From assembly GCA_902788805.1 (NCBI GenBank), contig CADALO010000008.1, positions 48,028 to 112,027 of the forward strand: a DNA stretch of 64,000 nucleotides. Reading direction: 5' to 3'. Numbering within the stretch: the first letter of the stretch is position 1; each line of letters opens with the position of its first letter. Origin of the DNA: an uncultured Bacteroidota bacterium (GTDB taxonomy: Bacteria > Bacteroidota > Bacteroidia > Bacteroidales > P3). The translations under genes and the position numbers were made by a program. The notes beneath the pieces are model-generated. The model was not told the origin of the DNA and ran no database searches. It worked only from the letters and a program-made list of their open reading frames with translations. Shown in pieces: positions 8,429 through 17,146 of this stretch.

Positions 8429-9894
8429 TTTTTAAACGGATATTATCTTTAATTGTTGCTTTAATTTGTGTTATTGATTATTCTGTAGCACAGAAGAATA
8501 TCGTTATACGTGGTGTGTCCGAGAACGGTGCCGGACGTCGCATCGAACTGCTTCGCTACACTGACCAGATTTCGAAGAGAGAGGTTGTGGCTGACGCGTC
8601 GACTATTGCTGATGACGGCAAGTTCGAGCTGCGCTGCTACACCAACTATCCTATGATGGTCACGATGCAGATCGAGAACTATTCTCAGTCGTTCTATGTC
8701 GAGCCGGCACGGACTTATGAGATAATTATTCCGACGTTTGACTGGAACCTTGACGAGAAGCGCAATGTGTTTCTCGCCCCTGAACCGCTGCCACTTTTGT
8801 TCCAGAACCTTCCCGCCACCGATGTCAACCTGATGATTGACAGCATTGACAGGACTATTTCGCGTTTTATCAGCGATAACAGTTTCTATTTTGACCAGAA
8901 ATTCAAACCGTCACGTTATTATTTCGACAGCCTTCAGTTTATAGTAAACGGCCTTTTCCCCAAGTGTGATAATGACTTCGTGAACCGCTATAAGGTCTAT
9001 CAGCTTGCGTCGCTGAAGTACGATATGAAGTTTGAGGGACGCAAGACTCTGATAGAGAAGTATATCAAGAACCAGCCAATACTTTATTACGACGAGAATT
9101 ATATGTCGCTGTTTGCTACGCTTTATGCCAACAGCATTTCGAAAGGGACCAAAGATATTTCGGTTTATCAGTTGTCGCATTGGATCTATAATCTTGATTT
9201 GGATACATATATAGATTCTATCGGTATGGATCCGCTGCTCAGGCACGAGCAGGTTCGCGAGTTGGCGGCGTTGCAGGCCTTGCAGGAGTCGTACTACAAT
9301 TTCCATTACTATGACGCGGAGATGGTCGTCAAGATGATTGAGAAGCTCGCTGAAAGATCTAAGTTTGCTGAGCATAAGACGATTGCACAGAACATTTTGG
9401 AGGGCTTGTCACGTTACAGTGCCGAAAACGCACAATCCGACTGCCTTTCGTTTACGCTGCCTGATGTGGACAAGAAGCCCGTGTCGCTCAAAGACAGCAA
9501 AGGGAAATGGATTTATATTGCTTTTGTCCGCGTCAACGACCCTAATTCCATATCTGAGCTTGAAACGATGGCGCATTTTAAGGACAAGGTTTACTCGGAG
9601 AACAATGATGTAGAGTTCGTTACAATTGCCTGCGACCGTGAGTTCCAGAAGATGTTTCATTTTTTGAAGAACACCAAGCACGGCAACCGCTTCAATTGGA
9701 CTTGGCTGCATTTCGATGGAAACTATGACTTGTTGAGGCAGTTCCAGATTACTTCCTATCCGTGGTTTATACTGATTAATCCCGAAGGCAAACTACAATA
9801 TGACATTACACCTGCGCCGAGCAGCGGCTTTTTGCTTAACGCCCCGTGGCAGAAACATATAGAGGAGAACCCTTCGAAGGGCTTGTTCCGTTGA
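8425..9894 (+). CDS. Secreted TlpA/AhpC-like thioredoxin-fold protein lacking the active-site cysteines
   Basis: The start is placed at the ATG at 8425, which overlaps the previous stop (ATGA) and gives a clear signal peptide ending near YSVAQ (residue 23). The frame extends further upstream but only over the YbjQ-like gene. The 489-residue product starts with a beta-rich domain (about 25-110) like the DUF4369 region of Bacteroidota TlpA proteins. A helical middle follows, then a C-terminal thioredoxin fold from about residue 345 (SFTLPDVDKKPVSLKDSKGK). Where CxxC should lie after the first strand the protein reads IAFVRVNDPNS. The cis-proline survives as TSYPWFILI. It is therefore probably a non-catalytic binding or scaffold protein in the periplasm. 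Confidence 0.7.
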   Translation: MIFKRILSLIVALICVIDYSVAQKNIVIRGVSENGAGRRIELLRYTDQISKREVVADASTIADDGKFELRCYTNYPMMVTMQIENYSQSFYVEPARTYEIIIPTFDWNLDEKRNVFLAPEPLPLLFQNLPATDVNLMIDSIDRTISRFISDNSFYFDQKFKPSRYYFDSLQFIVNGLFPKCDNDFVNRYKVYQLASLKYDMKFEGRKTLIEKYIKNQPILYYDENYMSLFATLYANSISKGTKDISVYQLSHWIYNLDLDTYIDSIGMDPLLRHEQVRELAALQALQESYYNFHYYDAEMVVKMIEKLAERSKFAEHKTIAQNILEGLSRYSAENAQSDCLSFTLPDVDKKPVSLKDSKGKWIYIAFVRVNDPNSISELETMAHFKDKVYSENNDVEFVTIACDREFQKMFHFLKNTKHGNRFNWTWLHFDGNYDLLRQFQITSYPWFILINPEGKLQYDITPAPSSGFLLNAPWQKHIEENPSKGLFR

Positions 9895-9925
9895 TTGAAT
9901 ATTCGATAATGATATTAATATAAAT

Positions 9926-11716
9926 ATGATAGACAAAGATTTACAAATAGCAGTATCTGAGGCGCTGAAGAGCCTTTACAATATCGATTTGGCAACAGAA
10001 AGTGTTGTGTTGCAGAAGACTAAGAAAGAATTTGAGGGCGACTATACGATTGTTGTCTTTCCGTTTGTCAAGCAGGCTCGCAAAAGTCCGGAGGCCGTGG
10101 CCAATGAATTGGGTGCTGCAGTCAAGGCTTCGTTGCCGCAAGTGGCAGACTTCAACGTGATTAAAGGCTTTTTAAATTTCTCGATATGCGACGATTATTG
10201 GAAGTCGTTTACCGACAGTATCGCCAACGACAGCACCATCGGATTGAAAAAAGTCAATACGAATGCTGCGCCTGTGGTCATAGAATACTCGTCGCCCAAC
10301 ACCAACAAGCCATTGCATTTGGGTCACATCCGTAACAATCTGCTTGGCTGGTCGGTGGCTCAGTTGCTCACGGCTAATGGCCGTAATGTAAAGAAGGTCA
10401 ACCTCGTAAACGACAGGGGCATTCATATTTGCAAATCGATGCTGGCCTGGTTGCGTTATGGTAACGGCGAGACACCGGAGTCGTCGGGAATGAAGGGCGA
10501 CCATTTGGTTGGAAAATACTATGTTGAGTTCGACAAGCACTACAAGGAGGAGATTCGTGAGCTGGTTGAGAAAGGTGTGGAGGAGGAGCAGGCCAAGAAA
10601 GAGGCTCCGCTGATGGTCGAGGCTCAGAAGATGCTGAAACGCTGGGAAGAAGGCGACAAAGAGATCAGGTCTCTGTGGGAGAAGATGAACGGCTGGGTAT
10701 ACGCTGGCTTCGATGAGACTTACAAGAAGATGGGTGTGGGTTTTGACAAGATTTATTATGAGTCGAACACATATCTGCTTGGAAAGGAACTTGTGCAGAA
10801 AGGTCTTGATATGGGGGTTCTGTTCCGCAAGGAGGACGGCTCTGTGTGGTGCGATCTTACCGATGCGGGCCTGGATCAGAAACTGCTGCTCCGCAAGGAT
10901 GGCACGTCGGTCTATATGACACAGGATTTGGGCACTGCCTTGCTACGTCACAATGATTTTGGTGCCGACCAATTGATTTATGTTGTCGGAAACGAACAGG
11001 ACTACCACTTCCAGGTGCTGAAGATTATCCTTGGTCGTCTTGGTTTCGATTGGGCCGACAAGGTGTATCATCTGTCGTATGGTATGGTTGAGCTGCCGAA
11101 TGGCAAGATGAAGTCGCGCGAGGGCACGGTTGTAGACGCCGACGACCTGATTGAAGAGATGGAGAAAACGGCCGAGGAAATGTGCCGCGAGAGGGGTAAG
11201 AACGATGAGATGTCTGCAGATGAGCAGAAAGAGCTCTATCATATCCTTGCTCTTGGTGCATTGAAATACTTTATTCTTAAAGTCGATCCCACCAAAACTA
11301 TGCTCTTCAATCCTGCTGAAAGCATTGATTTCAATGGCAATACCGGTCCGTTTATCCAGTATACATACGCCAGAATACACTCTATTGTGCGCAAGGCAGT
11401 GGGAGAGAAGGGACTGGATTTGACGTCAAATTGCGGCAATGTCGCCATAAACGAGAAAGAACGCGAAGTAATCAAAATGCTTCACGATATGCCGGCTGTC
11501 GTTGAACAGGCAGCAGCATCGTATAGCCCTGCTATGATTGCCAACTTCACTTTCGACTTAGCCAAAGCATTCAACAGTTTCTATCAGGATACTCCTATAT
11601 TGCGCGAGACAGACAGCAATCGTATGCTATTCCTTGTCCAACTGTGTGCAGCGGTGTCGAACAGCATTAAGAATATGATGTGGATTCTCGGTATTGAAGT
11701 CCCAGAAAGGATGTAG
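9926..11716 (+). CDS. argS: Arginyl-tRNA synthetase
   Basis: This class I synthetase attaches arginine to tRNA-Arg and needs the tRNA bound for amino-acid activation. At 596 residues it is a normal length. The additional N-terminal domain (about 1-110) that reads the tRNA elbow is present. The HIGH motif is HLGH (131-134) within SSPNTNKPLHLGHIRNN. In place of KMSKS, PNGKMKSREGTVV is visible, as is common in ArgS. The C-terminal DALR anticodon-binding region ends in MMWILGIEVPERM. It lies 31 bases after the thioredoxin-fold gene and 2 bases before the acyl-ACP thioesterase gene. Confidence 0.97.
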   Translation: MIDKDLQIAVSEALKSLYNIDLATESVVLQKTKKEFEGDYTIVVFPFVKQARKSPEAVANELGAAVKASLPQVADFNVIKGFLNFSICDDYWKSFTDSIANDSTIGLKKVNTNAAPVVIEYSSPNTNKPLHLGHIRNNLLGWSVAQLLTANGRNVKKVNLVNDRGIHICKSMLAWLRYGNGETPESSGMKGDHLVGKYYVEFDKHYKEEIRELVEKGVEEEQAKKEAPLMVEAQKMLKRWEEGDKEIRSLWEKMNGWVYAGFDETYKKMGVGFDKIYYESNTYLLGKELVQKGLDMGVLFRKEDGSVWCDLTDAGLDQKLLLRKDGTSVYMTQDLGTALLRHNDFGADQLIYVVGNEQDYHFQVLKIILGRLGFDWADKVYHLSYGMVELPNGKMKSREGTVVDADDLIEEMEKTAEEMCRERGKNDEMSADEQKELYHILALGALKYFILKVDPTKTMLFNPAESIDFNGNTGPFIQYTYARIHSIVRKAVGEKGLDLTSNCGNVAINEKEREVIKMLHDMPAVVEQAAASYSPAMIANFTFDLAKAFNSFYQDTPILRETDSNRMLFLVQLCAAVSNSIKNMMWILGIEVPERM

Positions 11717-11718
11717 AA

Positions 11719-12456
11719 ATGATTTATACCGAAGATTTTACGCTCTCCACACTAATCTGTGACGAAGACGACAGACTGACATTATGGGGCCTGGCTCGAT
11801 TGTTTCAGGATGTTGCTGGCGACCATTCCGACAGCTTGGGCGTGGGTTTTGAGGGACTTAAGCCACAGAACAAGGCTTGGGTGCTTACTCACGTGTATTA
11901 CAATATTTTACGTTTACCGTCGGCAGGAGAGAGGCTGACCTTGAAAACTTGGCCCAAACCTGATAATGGCTTGATCGCTCCACGAGACTATCAATTAATT
12001 GACGCAGAAGGTAATATATGCGCCACCAGCGCCTCAAACTGGGTGATACTTGATACTGTTAGCCGCAAGGTCTGTCGATTGCGAGACATTATCAAAAGCT
12101 TTGAAATGGAACATATAGACGCCACAAAGTATTCTAAGCTTGAAAAGATTGCAATGCCTGCAGACTTGAATCATCTAAAACATATTGATATTCCTTATTC
12201 TGCATTGGATCATACACGCCACGTAAATAATGCTGAATATATGAAATGGATTTGCGATGCAATTCCTGAAATCTGTAAACCGCGCAGCACTGGACGTCCT
12301 GAGATTCGTGAATTTGAGATCAATTACCTTAAGGAAACCAAATATGGCGACCAGAATACCGAATTGCACCACAAAAAAGTTGATGACGATTTCTACTTCC
12401 AACTGTTGAACAGCAATGGTGTATCTGTCAACGCCAAGGTCTTGTTAAGCCATTAA
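11719..12456 (+). CDS. Acyl-ACP thioesterase (FatA/FatB-like)
   Basis: A 245-residue protein with the double hot-dog layout of acyl-ACP thioesterases, which release free fatty acids from acyl carrier protein and so set chain length. The first half has LARLFQDVAGDHSDSLG and WVLTHVYYNILRLP. The second half has DHTRHVNNAEYMKW, the conserved catalytic-region motif of the family. It is cytoplasmic, with no signal peptide. It starts 2 bases after argS and a strong terminator follows, so it closes the 7367-12456 transcription unit. Confidence 0.9.
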   Translation: MIYTEDFTLSTLICDEDDRLTLWGLARLFQDVAGDHSDSLGVGFEGLKPQNKAWVLTHVYYNILRLPSAGERLTLKTWPKPDNGLIAPRDYQLIDAEGNICATSASNWVILDTVSRKVCRLRDIIKSFEMEHIDATKYSKLEKIAMPADLNHLKHIDIPYSALDHTRHVNNAEYMKWICDAIPEICKPRSTGRPEIREFEINYLKETKYGDQNTELHHKKVDDDFYFQLLNSNGVSVNAKVLLSH

Positions 12457-12542
12457 TTAGGCGTTATTTCCATTCTTAAATTTCAAGTCTTGGTTTAAGT
12501 AGAATTTCCATTATGTTAAGTAGGAAGTGAAAGAACAAAAAG

Positions 12543-12574
12543 ATAGGTGCCCTATTGAGGCACCTATTTTTATT
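12543..12574 (+). terminator. Rho-independent terminator after the thioesterase gene
   Basis: A perfect 9-bp stem ATAGGTGCC / GGCACCTAT (12543-12551 and 12559-12567) with a 7-base loop, followed by TTTTATT. Confidence 0.9.
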
Positions 12575-12614
12575 ATGGGTATAATCCTAATTAAAGGATT
12601 GTTTAAGTTGATTA

Positions 12615-13862
12615 TCAATTGGAGCCGGCTTCGATTTTGTCGATGCGGGCTTTGATCGGCTTGGATTCATCATACATTTCAAGTGTGATGTAGCAAGTGT
12701 TCAGAGTGCGCAGGCAGTTGTAAAGGTCTGCACGATGTTGGGCCTGGCCGTTGGCATCCAGAGCGTCAACATAGTTAATGGCGTTCTTCAAGTAACCGAT
12801 TGCCTGATTAAGGAATGCGTTACGCTCTTCGGTGAGTTTCTTGCTGATAACCTCATCTTCCTCGGTGTAGCCAAGGTTCGATATAGCCTGGTCTTTCTCG
12901 TAAGCACGTTTGAAGAGCATTGTGGCCATACCAGAGTTGGCTTCAAGCTGATTGGGCTCTAAAGTCGAAGACTCTTGGAATTTAGCTTCAGCCGTTGCGA
13001 AGTCGCCAGTCTGCTCATAGATTCCTGCTACAGCGCAAAGCCATTTTGCATAGCCAGGAGTGTTGCGAGTCTCATCCTCGGCTTTCTTGGCCAGCTCGAC
13101 AGCTTTGCTTTTGTTGCCTGTCCATACATAGGCGTTTGCAAGAAGCAGGTTTGCTGCGGGATCCTCAGGCATTACCTTGGTGTAACGCTCAGCGGTCTTG
13201 ATGACGTTGGCGGTGTCTTTCTGCTCTTTGTAAATGCCGTACATAACGGTGTAGACGTGCTGCATTCTCGGTTTGAAGTCGTCTTTGATTTTGTTTTTGC
13301 GCACCAGCGGACCATAGTATTTCTTGACGCCTTCGTTGTCCTTCAGCATCTGGCAGCAGTAGCCGGCAATGTAGATAGACTCGTTGGCCAGGTCGGGGTC
13401 GCCCGAATTGTTAAGCACCTTTGCAGCCTTGTCGCTGTTGGTGAGTGCATCCTGGTAGTTGCCGGTGTTGAAAAGCTCGATACTTTTGTTGTAGTAGCTT
13501 GAACCGACTTTGCTAAAGATGTATTTGAGGTCGTAGTCGCCAGCCTTGTCGAGCTCTTTGCAGCGCATAGCGGCGTCGTAGGCCTTCTCGCACCAATCGG
13601 GATCAAGGTCTTTGTATTTCTTGTATTTCGAGTTAGGATCGGTTGCTGCATCGCCAATCATACTGTAAATCAGACCGGCATAGTACCAAGTCTTGGCATC
13701 TTCTTTGGTGTCATCGTGGGTACAAGCCTTGTCGATAGCGGCCTTAGCCTTGTTCAGGTAACCTCTTTTCAGATCCGTCATAGCGCTCTGAACGTTAATT
13801 GTCTGCGCGTTAACGGCAATGCCGAGAGTTAGAAGCGCTGTAAACAATGCGATTTTTTTCAT
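12615..13862 (-). CDS. Secreted tetratricopeptide-repeat protein
   Basis: The 415-residue protein begins with a signal peptide ending near AVNAQ (residue 20). Helical pairs of about 34 residues follow, typical of TPR or TPR-like folds: MTDLKRGYLNKAKAAIDKAC, WYYAGLIYSMIG, YDAAMRCKELDKAG, SIELFNTGNYQDALTNSDKA, NLLLANAYVWTGNKSKAVELAKKA and IYEQTGDFATAEAKFQES. It is probably a periplasmic scaffold; no enzyme motif is present. It follows gyrA by 82 bases on the same strand, without a visible terminator or promoter between, so it is probably co-transcribed with gyrA. As far as I recall, a TPR gene after gyrA is common in Bacteroidales. Confidence 0.85.
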   Translation of the reverse strand: MKKIALFTALLTLGIAVNAQTINVQSAMTDLKRGYLNKAKAAIDKACTHDDTKEDAKTWYYAGLIYSMIGDAATDPNSKYKKYKDLDPDWCEKAYDAAMRCKELDKAGDYDLKYIFSKVGSSYYNKSIELFNTGNYQDALTNSDKAAKVLNNSGDPDLANESIYIAGYCCQMLKDNEGVKKYYGPLVRKNKIKDDFKPRMQHVYTVMYGIYKEQKDTANVIKTAERYTKVMPEDPAANLLLANAYVWTGNKSKAVELAKKAEDETRNTPGYAKWLCAVAGIYEQTGDFATAEAKFQESSTLEPNQLEANSGMATMLFKRAYEKDQAISNLGYTEEDEVISKKLTEERNAFLNQAIGYLKNAINYVDALDANGQAQHRADLYNCLRTLNTCYITLEMYDESKPIKARIDKIEAGSN

Positions 13863-13944
13863 TTCAATAATTGTTTTTAGTGTTATTTCTTAATTTTGTA
13901 TTGTCTTGAATGGAATTATTATGTCGTTTAAGAATTATTAAGTT

Positions 13945-16536
13945 TTACTGCTCCTCCGGGTTGTTTTCGGTCGAGGTCTCCCCTTCTTCTGTTTCCAGTG
14001 TTGGGGTCTCCCCTATCTCATTTACAATGGCTTCGCCTTCAACCGGTTGTTCTTCGCTTCCGGCCTCGTCGGGTTCTGAATCAACTTTGGTGATAGAAGC
14101 AATTGTGTCTTTGCCTCTCAGGTTGATGAGCTTCACGCCTTGCGTGTTGCGGCCCAATACTCGCAGGTCGGCAATGTGCATACGGATTGTGATGCCCGAG
14201 CGGTTGATAATCATCAGGTCGTTCTCGTCGGTGACATTGATAAGAGCCACAATGCCGCCGGTCTTGTCAGTAACCTTCATTGTCATAACGCCCTTTCCGC
14301 CACGGTGTGTCGGACGGTAGCCTTGGTTCTTCTCCGGTTCGTATTTGAGTTGCGACCTCTTGCCGTAGCCGTTTTCACTGACCACAAGGATGTCTTCGCT
14401 TTCGTCGTTGGTACACAGCATACTTATCACGGCATCGTTCTCGTCGTCAAGCGTTATACCCTTCACGCCCGAAGCGCCACGGCCCATCTCGCGGAACTCA
14501 TTTTCAGAGCAGCGGACCACCTTGCCGTTCTTCGAAGCAATAAGCAGCTCGCTTGTGCCATCGGTAAGGCGTGCGGTGAGCAGTTCATCGCCTTCACGGA
14601 TGCCAACGGCGATGATGCCATTGGTACGTGGACGCGAGTAAGCCTCAAGGCTGGTCTTCTTGATAATACCGTTCTTGGTGCAGAGTACAATATAGTGGTT
14701 GTCCAGATAGTCTTGCTCCTTTAGATTCTGCACGTTGACGTATGCCTTCACCTTGTCGTCGGGCTCAATATTTATAAGGTTGAGGATGGCGCGGCCTTTC
14801 GAATCCTTGCCACCTTCCGGTATTTCGAATGCACGTTTCCAGTAGCAGCGCCCCTTTTCGGTAAAGAACAAGATGTAGTTGTGGTTAGTAGCCATAAAGA
14901 TATGCTCCACAAAGTCCTCGTTGCGGACCGAACTGCCTTTCGAACCGACACCTCCCCTACTCTGAGTGCGATATTCGCTGAGGAGTGTGCGCTTGATGTA
15001 GCCAAGATGTGAGATGGTTATCACAACCTTGTCGTCGGCAATCATATCCTCAATGCTGAAGTTCGACGCTGCATATTCGATACGGGTACGGCGGTCGTCG
15101 CCATATTTGTCGCGAATCTCAACCATCTCACCTTTAATGACTTCCATCAGCACCTTGTGGTCGCCCAGAATCTCTTTGCAACGCTCGATAAAGCGCATCT
15201 TTTCGTCGTATTCATCTTGCAACTTCTGACGCTCCAGACCGGTGAGCTGGCGCAGACGCATCTCGACGATGGCGCGTGCCTGCAGGTCGGTGAAGCCATA
15301 GTTGTCCATCAATCCCTGACGAGCCTCATCGACGGTGGCCGAACGGCGGATAAGGGCGATGATATCGTCCATAATGTCTATGGCCTTGAGTAAGCCTTCC
15401 AAGATATGGGCGCGTTTCTCGGCCTCGGCCAGTTCAAAGCGCGTGCGGCGTGTGACTACATCCTCGCGGTGCTCGACAAAGTTCTGAATCAAGTCCTTGA
15501 GATTGAGCAGCACGGGACGTCCCTTGACCAGCGCGATGTTGTTGACCGGGAACGACGACTGCAGCTCAGACAACTGGAACAGTTTGTTCAATATGATGTT
15601 GGGAACCACATCGTGACGCAGATAGTATACCACGCGGATACCGTCCTTGTCCGACTCGTCGCGGATGTCGGTGATGCCGACAATCTTGCCGTCCTTTACA
15701 AGTTGGGCTTGCTTCTTGATCATAGCCGACTTGTTGACGTTGTAGGGCACATTGTGGGCAATAATCATATTGCGGCCCTTCGCATCGGTTTCAATCGAGG
15801 TCTCGGCTCTGATGATGACCGAGCCGCGTCCGGTCGTAAAGGCCTCGCGCACACCGTCGTAGCCGTAGATGATGCCGCCTCCCGGAAAGTCGGGCGCGGT
15901 GATATATTGCATCAGACCCTCGACCGTGATGTCGGGGTCGTCGATGTAGGCGATGCAGCCGTTCAGCACCTCGCGCAGATTGTGGGTAGGCATATTGGTA
16001 GCCATACCGACAGCGATACCGTTCGAGCCGTTGATAAGCAGGTTCGGGATCTTGGCCGGCAGCACTGTAGGCTCCTCGCGGTCATTGTCGTAGGTGGGCA
16101 TCATATCGACGGTGTCCTTGTCGATATCGGCAAGCATCTCATTCGTAATCTGCTTCATACGGGCCTCGGTGTAACGCATTGCTGCCGCGCCGTCGCCGTC
16201 GATGGAGCCAAAGTTACCCTGTCCGTCGACAAGCGTGTAGCGCATTGCCCAGGGCTGTGCCAGACGCACCATAGCATCGTATACCGATGAGTCGCCGTGC
16301 GGGTGGTATTTACCTAGCACCTCGCCGACCACGGTGGCCGATTTTTTGTATGAGGTGTTGTAAAACAGTCCCATATCGTTCATTGCGTAGAGAATACGGC
16401 GATGAACAGGCTTCAGACCATCGCGCACATCGGGCAGCGCGCGCGCCACAATAACAGACATAGCATAGTCGATATAGGCCGATTTCATTTCGGTTTCGAT
16501 GTCGACTTGGGTGATTTTTTCGTGTTCGGATATCAT
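13945..16536 (-). CDS. gyrA: DNA gyrase subunit A
   Basis: GyrA is the breakage-reunion subunit of gyrase and introduces negative supercoils together with GyrB. The 863-residue protein has the catalytic tyrosine Y122 in [11 protein letters not shown]. The quinolone-resistance region reads [17 protein letters not shown] with S83 and D87, the susceptible-type residues in E. coli numbering. The C-terminal beta-pinwheel carries repeated blades, with the GyrA box as SRGGVGSKG. The end is a long acidic tail rich in Glu, Pro and Thr (about residues 825-863). The promoter probably lies in the divergent gap with clpC. Confidence 0.97.
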   Translation of the reverse strand: MISEHEKITQVDIETEMKSAYIDYAMSVIVARALPDVRDGLKPVHRRILYAMNDMGLFYNTSYKKSATVVGEVLGKYHPHGDSSVYDAMVRLAQPWAMRYTLVDGQGNFGSIDGDGAAAMRYTEARMKQITNEMLADIDKDTVDMMPTYDNDREEPTVLPAKIPNLLINGSNGIAVGMATNMPTHNLREVLNGCIAYIDDPDITVEGLMQYITAPDFPGGGIIYGYDGVREAFTTGRGSVIIRAETSIETDAKGRNMIIAHNVPYNVNKSAMIKKQAQLVKDGKIVGITDIRDESDKDGIRVVYYLRHDVVPNIILNKLFQLSELQSSFPVNNIALVKGRPVLLNLKDLIQNFVEHREDVVTRRTRFELAEAEKRAHILEGLLKAIDIMDDIIALIRRSATVDEARQGLMDNYGFTDLQARAIVEMRLRQLTGLERQKLQDEYDEKMRFIERCKEILGDHKVLMEVIKGEMVEIRDKYGDDRRTRIEYAASNFSIEDMIADDKVVITISHLGYIKRTLLSEYRTQSRGGVGSKGSSVRNEDFVEHIFMATNHNYILFFTEKGRCYWKRAFEIPEGGKDSKGRAILNLINIEPDDKVKAYVNVQNLKEQDYLDNHYIVLCTKNGIIKKTSLEAYSRPRTNGIIAVGIREGDELLTARLTDGTSELLIASKNGKVVRCSENEFREMGRGASGVKGITLDDENDAVISMLCTNDESEDILVVSENGYGKRSQLKYEPEKNQGYRPTHRGGKGVMTMKVTDKTGGIVALINVTDENDLMIINRSGITIRMHIADLRVLGRNTQGVKLINLRGKDTIASITKVDSEPDEAGSEEQPVEGEAIVNEIGETPTLETEEGETSTENNPEEQ

Positions 16537-16601
16537 CGAGTTCTAATTTTTCCTATTATTTTCAGTCAATTATAAAATTGAATTCTTTATATTTAAACGT
16601 G

Positions 16602-16609
16602 CAAAAATA
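16602..16609 (-). promoter_or_regulatory. Putative -7 box for gyrA
   Basis: On the minus strand this reads TATTTTTG, matching TAnnTTTG, 66 bases before the gyrA ATG. No clear -33 element is seen. Confidence 0.5.
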
Positions 16610-16767
16610 CATATTTTTTGTCGAACGGCGAATCTTTTTATGTTTATTTAAGGAAAAACTTTTCCACAACCAGAGTTTATAAATCCCTGCGCTTCGACTT
16701 TCGGTCGGAGCTGCCTCTCACACACCCTTTTCTGCAGGGTGTTGCAGCCGGATACCGGATGAAAAAA

Positions 16768-17017
16768 AACTGACAAAATGTCAGTTCCTGCATCCGGATG
16801 CAGATGTACTTTACAATAGTTTTAACAAATTTTAATCATATTTTACTATACTGAAATTTGACTAAACTTTGGTAAAACTTTGAGTAAACTTTGGTAGGAA
16901 TTTGGTATATGGAAATCAGTAAGTTGCAAAATGCTGTTTGGGGCTTGTTTTTGATGCAATATCACTTGAGAATTTATCAATTTGGAGGGTGTTTGAAAAA
17001 CTGACATTTTGTCAGTT
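16768..17017. repeat. Pair of mirrored 19-bp palindromic sites flanking repeat C2
   Basis: AACTGACAAAATGTCAGTT at 16768-16786 and its exact reverse complement at 16999-17017 bracket the family C copy. Each is itself a hairpin (ACTGACA / TGTCAGT). A perfect 16-bp palindrome CTGCATCCGGATGCAG lies next to the left copy at 16789-16804. All of this is in the 610-base gap between the divergent gyrA and clpC genes. Confidence 0.8.
16852..16932 (+). repeat. Family C oriented repeat, copy C2
   Basis: It contains AAACTTTGGTAAAACTTTGA, GTAAACTTTGGTAGG, AATTTGGTATATGGAAATCA and AGTTGCAAAATG in order, the same string as copy C1 (minus strand) and, with more changes, copy C3. No open frame covers it. Confidence 0.85.
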
Positions 17018-17060
17018 GCTATTCACAATATGCTGTTGAAAATATGTTTTGGCAAAGATA

Positions 17061-17089
17061 TTGCAGGACATATATTTGTAGTAATTTTG
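17061..17089 (+). promoter_or_regulatory. Promoter of clpC
   Basis: TTG (17061-17063), 18 bases, then TAATTTTG (17082-17089). The leader to the ATG at 17147 is about 50 bases. Confidence 0.6.
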
Positions 17090-17146
17090 AAAATTGAAAC
17101 AATATTTGCAGATTCTACTTTAATACACTGATACAGAAAGGACTAA

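Noticed and set aside
15406..16290. A 294-codon plus-strand frame opposite gyrA
   Set aside because: Shadow of gyrA; no start context and no recognisable domain.
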